Assembly (NCBI GenBank): GCA_003667245.1 | Contig: RCNN01000157.1 | Coordinates: forward strand, 1 to 64,000 | DNA: 64,000 bases | Direction of reading: 5' to 3' | Origin: Heterostelium multicystogenum | Taxonomy: Eukaryota > Evosea > Eumycetozoa > Acytosteliales > Acytosteliaceae | Shown here: positions 62,958 to 64,000 of the stretch, one piece after another | Position numbering within the stretch: position 1 is the stretch's first letter | Layout: each line of letters starts with the position of its first letter | Notes under the pieces: generated by a model | The model's input: only the letters and a program-made list of their open reading frames with translations | What the model was told of the DNA's origin: nothing | Databases searched by the model: none | Position numbers and translations under genes: made by a program

Positions 62958-63978
62958 TTAGTTGTGTTTAGATTTATAGGTGTTGAGGGCCAACAAAGCA
63001 GCACCCATTCCAGCTGTACATTTAGGATATACTGGTACTGCATTTGGTATTTCTTTTGCTAGCTTCTCTTTGAGTTTATCACTGAATAGACATACTCTCT
63101 CAATGTTTCCACCGGCCAACACCAGAGGAACTTCTTTCTCATTGGTGAGCTGTAGTTTTACAAATACACTCTTGATGAATTTCTGAGTGATACAAAGAAA
63201 TAGGTTAATTCTCTCTCTATGAAGTTGTGCTGCTTCAAGTATCAAATATAACTTACAACTAAAGCAGATGAATGATAATCAAGGATGTTGAGTGCTACTC
63301 TGTCGCCTTTAAGAGCACATTCTGTTGCAAGTGGGCCAACTCGGCAACTTTGTGCCATCCTTGATTCTTGGGATCATATGCCCATGAAATAAGCTGCTCC
63401 TCTTTGGCTATTTGAAGTTTATCGAGTAGGGCTTGAGTGAGGAGAGTCTTTTCATTGGTTTCATCTCTGGCCATGCAAACATACTTGAGAACATCGAAGC
63501 CAATTTGATAACCACTACCATCGTCTCCAAGAGCTGGTCCCCAACCTGCAGATCTGCATGTTTTTCCTTGGTGGTCAATACCAAACGAGATACATCCAGT
63601 TCCACTGATGACTACAACACCAAACAACTTTCCCATGGTTCCCGATGTAAGAGCAACCACTGCATCGTTGAAAATCTGATATGCAGCATTGGGAAGTAGA
63701 TTCTTGATCCAACCACCGACCAGCGCGATATCCTCTGGACGATCGACACCACTGATACCCAAGCAGATTTCGACAACGTCCTCTAAATTTCCACCAGCAT
63801 TTTTAACTGCTTCTGAGATACTCTCGTAGATTGCTTTCTTAGCAGCTTCCTCTCCGACGCTGTGATAGTTACCACATGTTGATACAAACTTTCCAAGCTC
63901 ATTGCCATCAGAGTCAACGACTACAGAGAGTGTCTTGGTACCACCACCGTCCAAACCAACATATAATTTCTTTGTCAT
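62958..63978 (-). CDS. nagk: N-acetylglucosamine kinase (ROK/BadF-type)
   Basis: Starts MTKKLYVGLDGGGTKTLSVV (63978), with the phosphate-binding GLDGGGTKT at residues 8-16. ECLG-like EICLGISGVDRP, IFNDAVVALTSG and VVISGTGCISFGI, then GPALGDDGSGYQIGFDVL are the standard NAGK motifs. A second ATP-site motif LVLAGGNIE and VPKCTAGMGAALLAL-like end (YPKCTAGMGAALLALNTYKS) close the protein. The enzyme phosphorylates GlcNAc at C6 for re-use of amino sugar. Two breaks need one base added: near 63334 in a C run (restores ELAPLATECALKGD) and near 63260 (GTTGTAAG, restoring VKLYLILEAAQLHRERI). The latter GTAAG should not be read as an intron donor. Apart from these the length and order are normal; sequence error is likeliest. 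Confidence 0.9.
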
Positions 63979-64000
63979 TGTAAAATTAAAAATAGCTTGT

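Noticed and set aside
63225..63260. GTAAGT in the NAGK gene as intron donor
   Set aside because: The family sequence VKLYLILEAAQLHRE continues directly after adding one base, so no intron is needed.

Overview
This window is nuclear DNA from a social amoeba (dictyostelid). The evidence is AT-rich non-coding DNA with short GT..AG introns, TAA-biased stops, poly-Gln/poly-Asn/Ser tracts inside otherwise conserved proteins, and dictyostelid-typical families (DIF-type O-methyltransferase, F-box/kelch and Myb proteins, a Thr/Ser-rich secreted protein). Non-coding DNA looks less extremely AT-rich than in D. discoideum, so a Heterostelium/Polysphondylium-, Cavenderia- or Tieghemostelium-like species is a reasonable guess, but the species cannot be fixed from sequence alone.

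Layout. 1-12 kb: 3' part of a gp78/AMFR-type RING-CUE ubiquitin ligase, an Aurora kinase, an isochorismatase-fold hydrolase, a sphingosine-1-phosphate phosphatase and a GPS2-like coiled-coil protein. 13.5-23.5 kb: F-box/kelch protein, small Gly-rich secreted protein, Golgi SNARE GOSR1, a two-SANT Myb protein, and a FAN/NSMAF BEACH-WD40 protein. 23.7-37.7 kb, mostly minus strand: O-methyltransferase, a low-complexity orphan, a conserved unknown protein, a 171-aa orphan, an ARC5/Dlp-like dynamin with a degenerate GTP-binding site, and a small gene interrupted by nested inverted repeats. 38.4-55 kb: ZNF277 homologue, an 8-kb stretch almost without genes, a Myb protein with paired Cys/His motifs, a secreted glycoprotein and a 905-aa orphan. 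57-64 kb: U2 snRNP A', a large Arg/Asp-rich protein that I read as an AF4/FMR2 (AFF)-like elongation scaffold, and N-acetylglucosamine kinase.

The genes are functionally mixed (ER quality control, mitosis, sphingolipid signalling, Golgi traffic, splicing, transcription); no operon-like cluster is visible. Two broad observations matter. First, many conserved genes (gp78, Aurora, FAN, U2A', NAGK) carry single-base frame breaks, nearly always in short homopolymers and mostly one base too many. In essential genes this points to homopolymer sequencing error rather than biology, so several spans are given with the breaks described instead of a clean CDS. Second, the most interesting biology is the amoebozoan AFF-like protein, the pseudo-GTPase dynamin, and the hairpin-like interrupted duplication at 36.6 kb.
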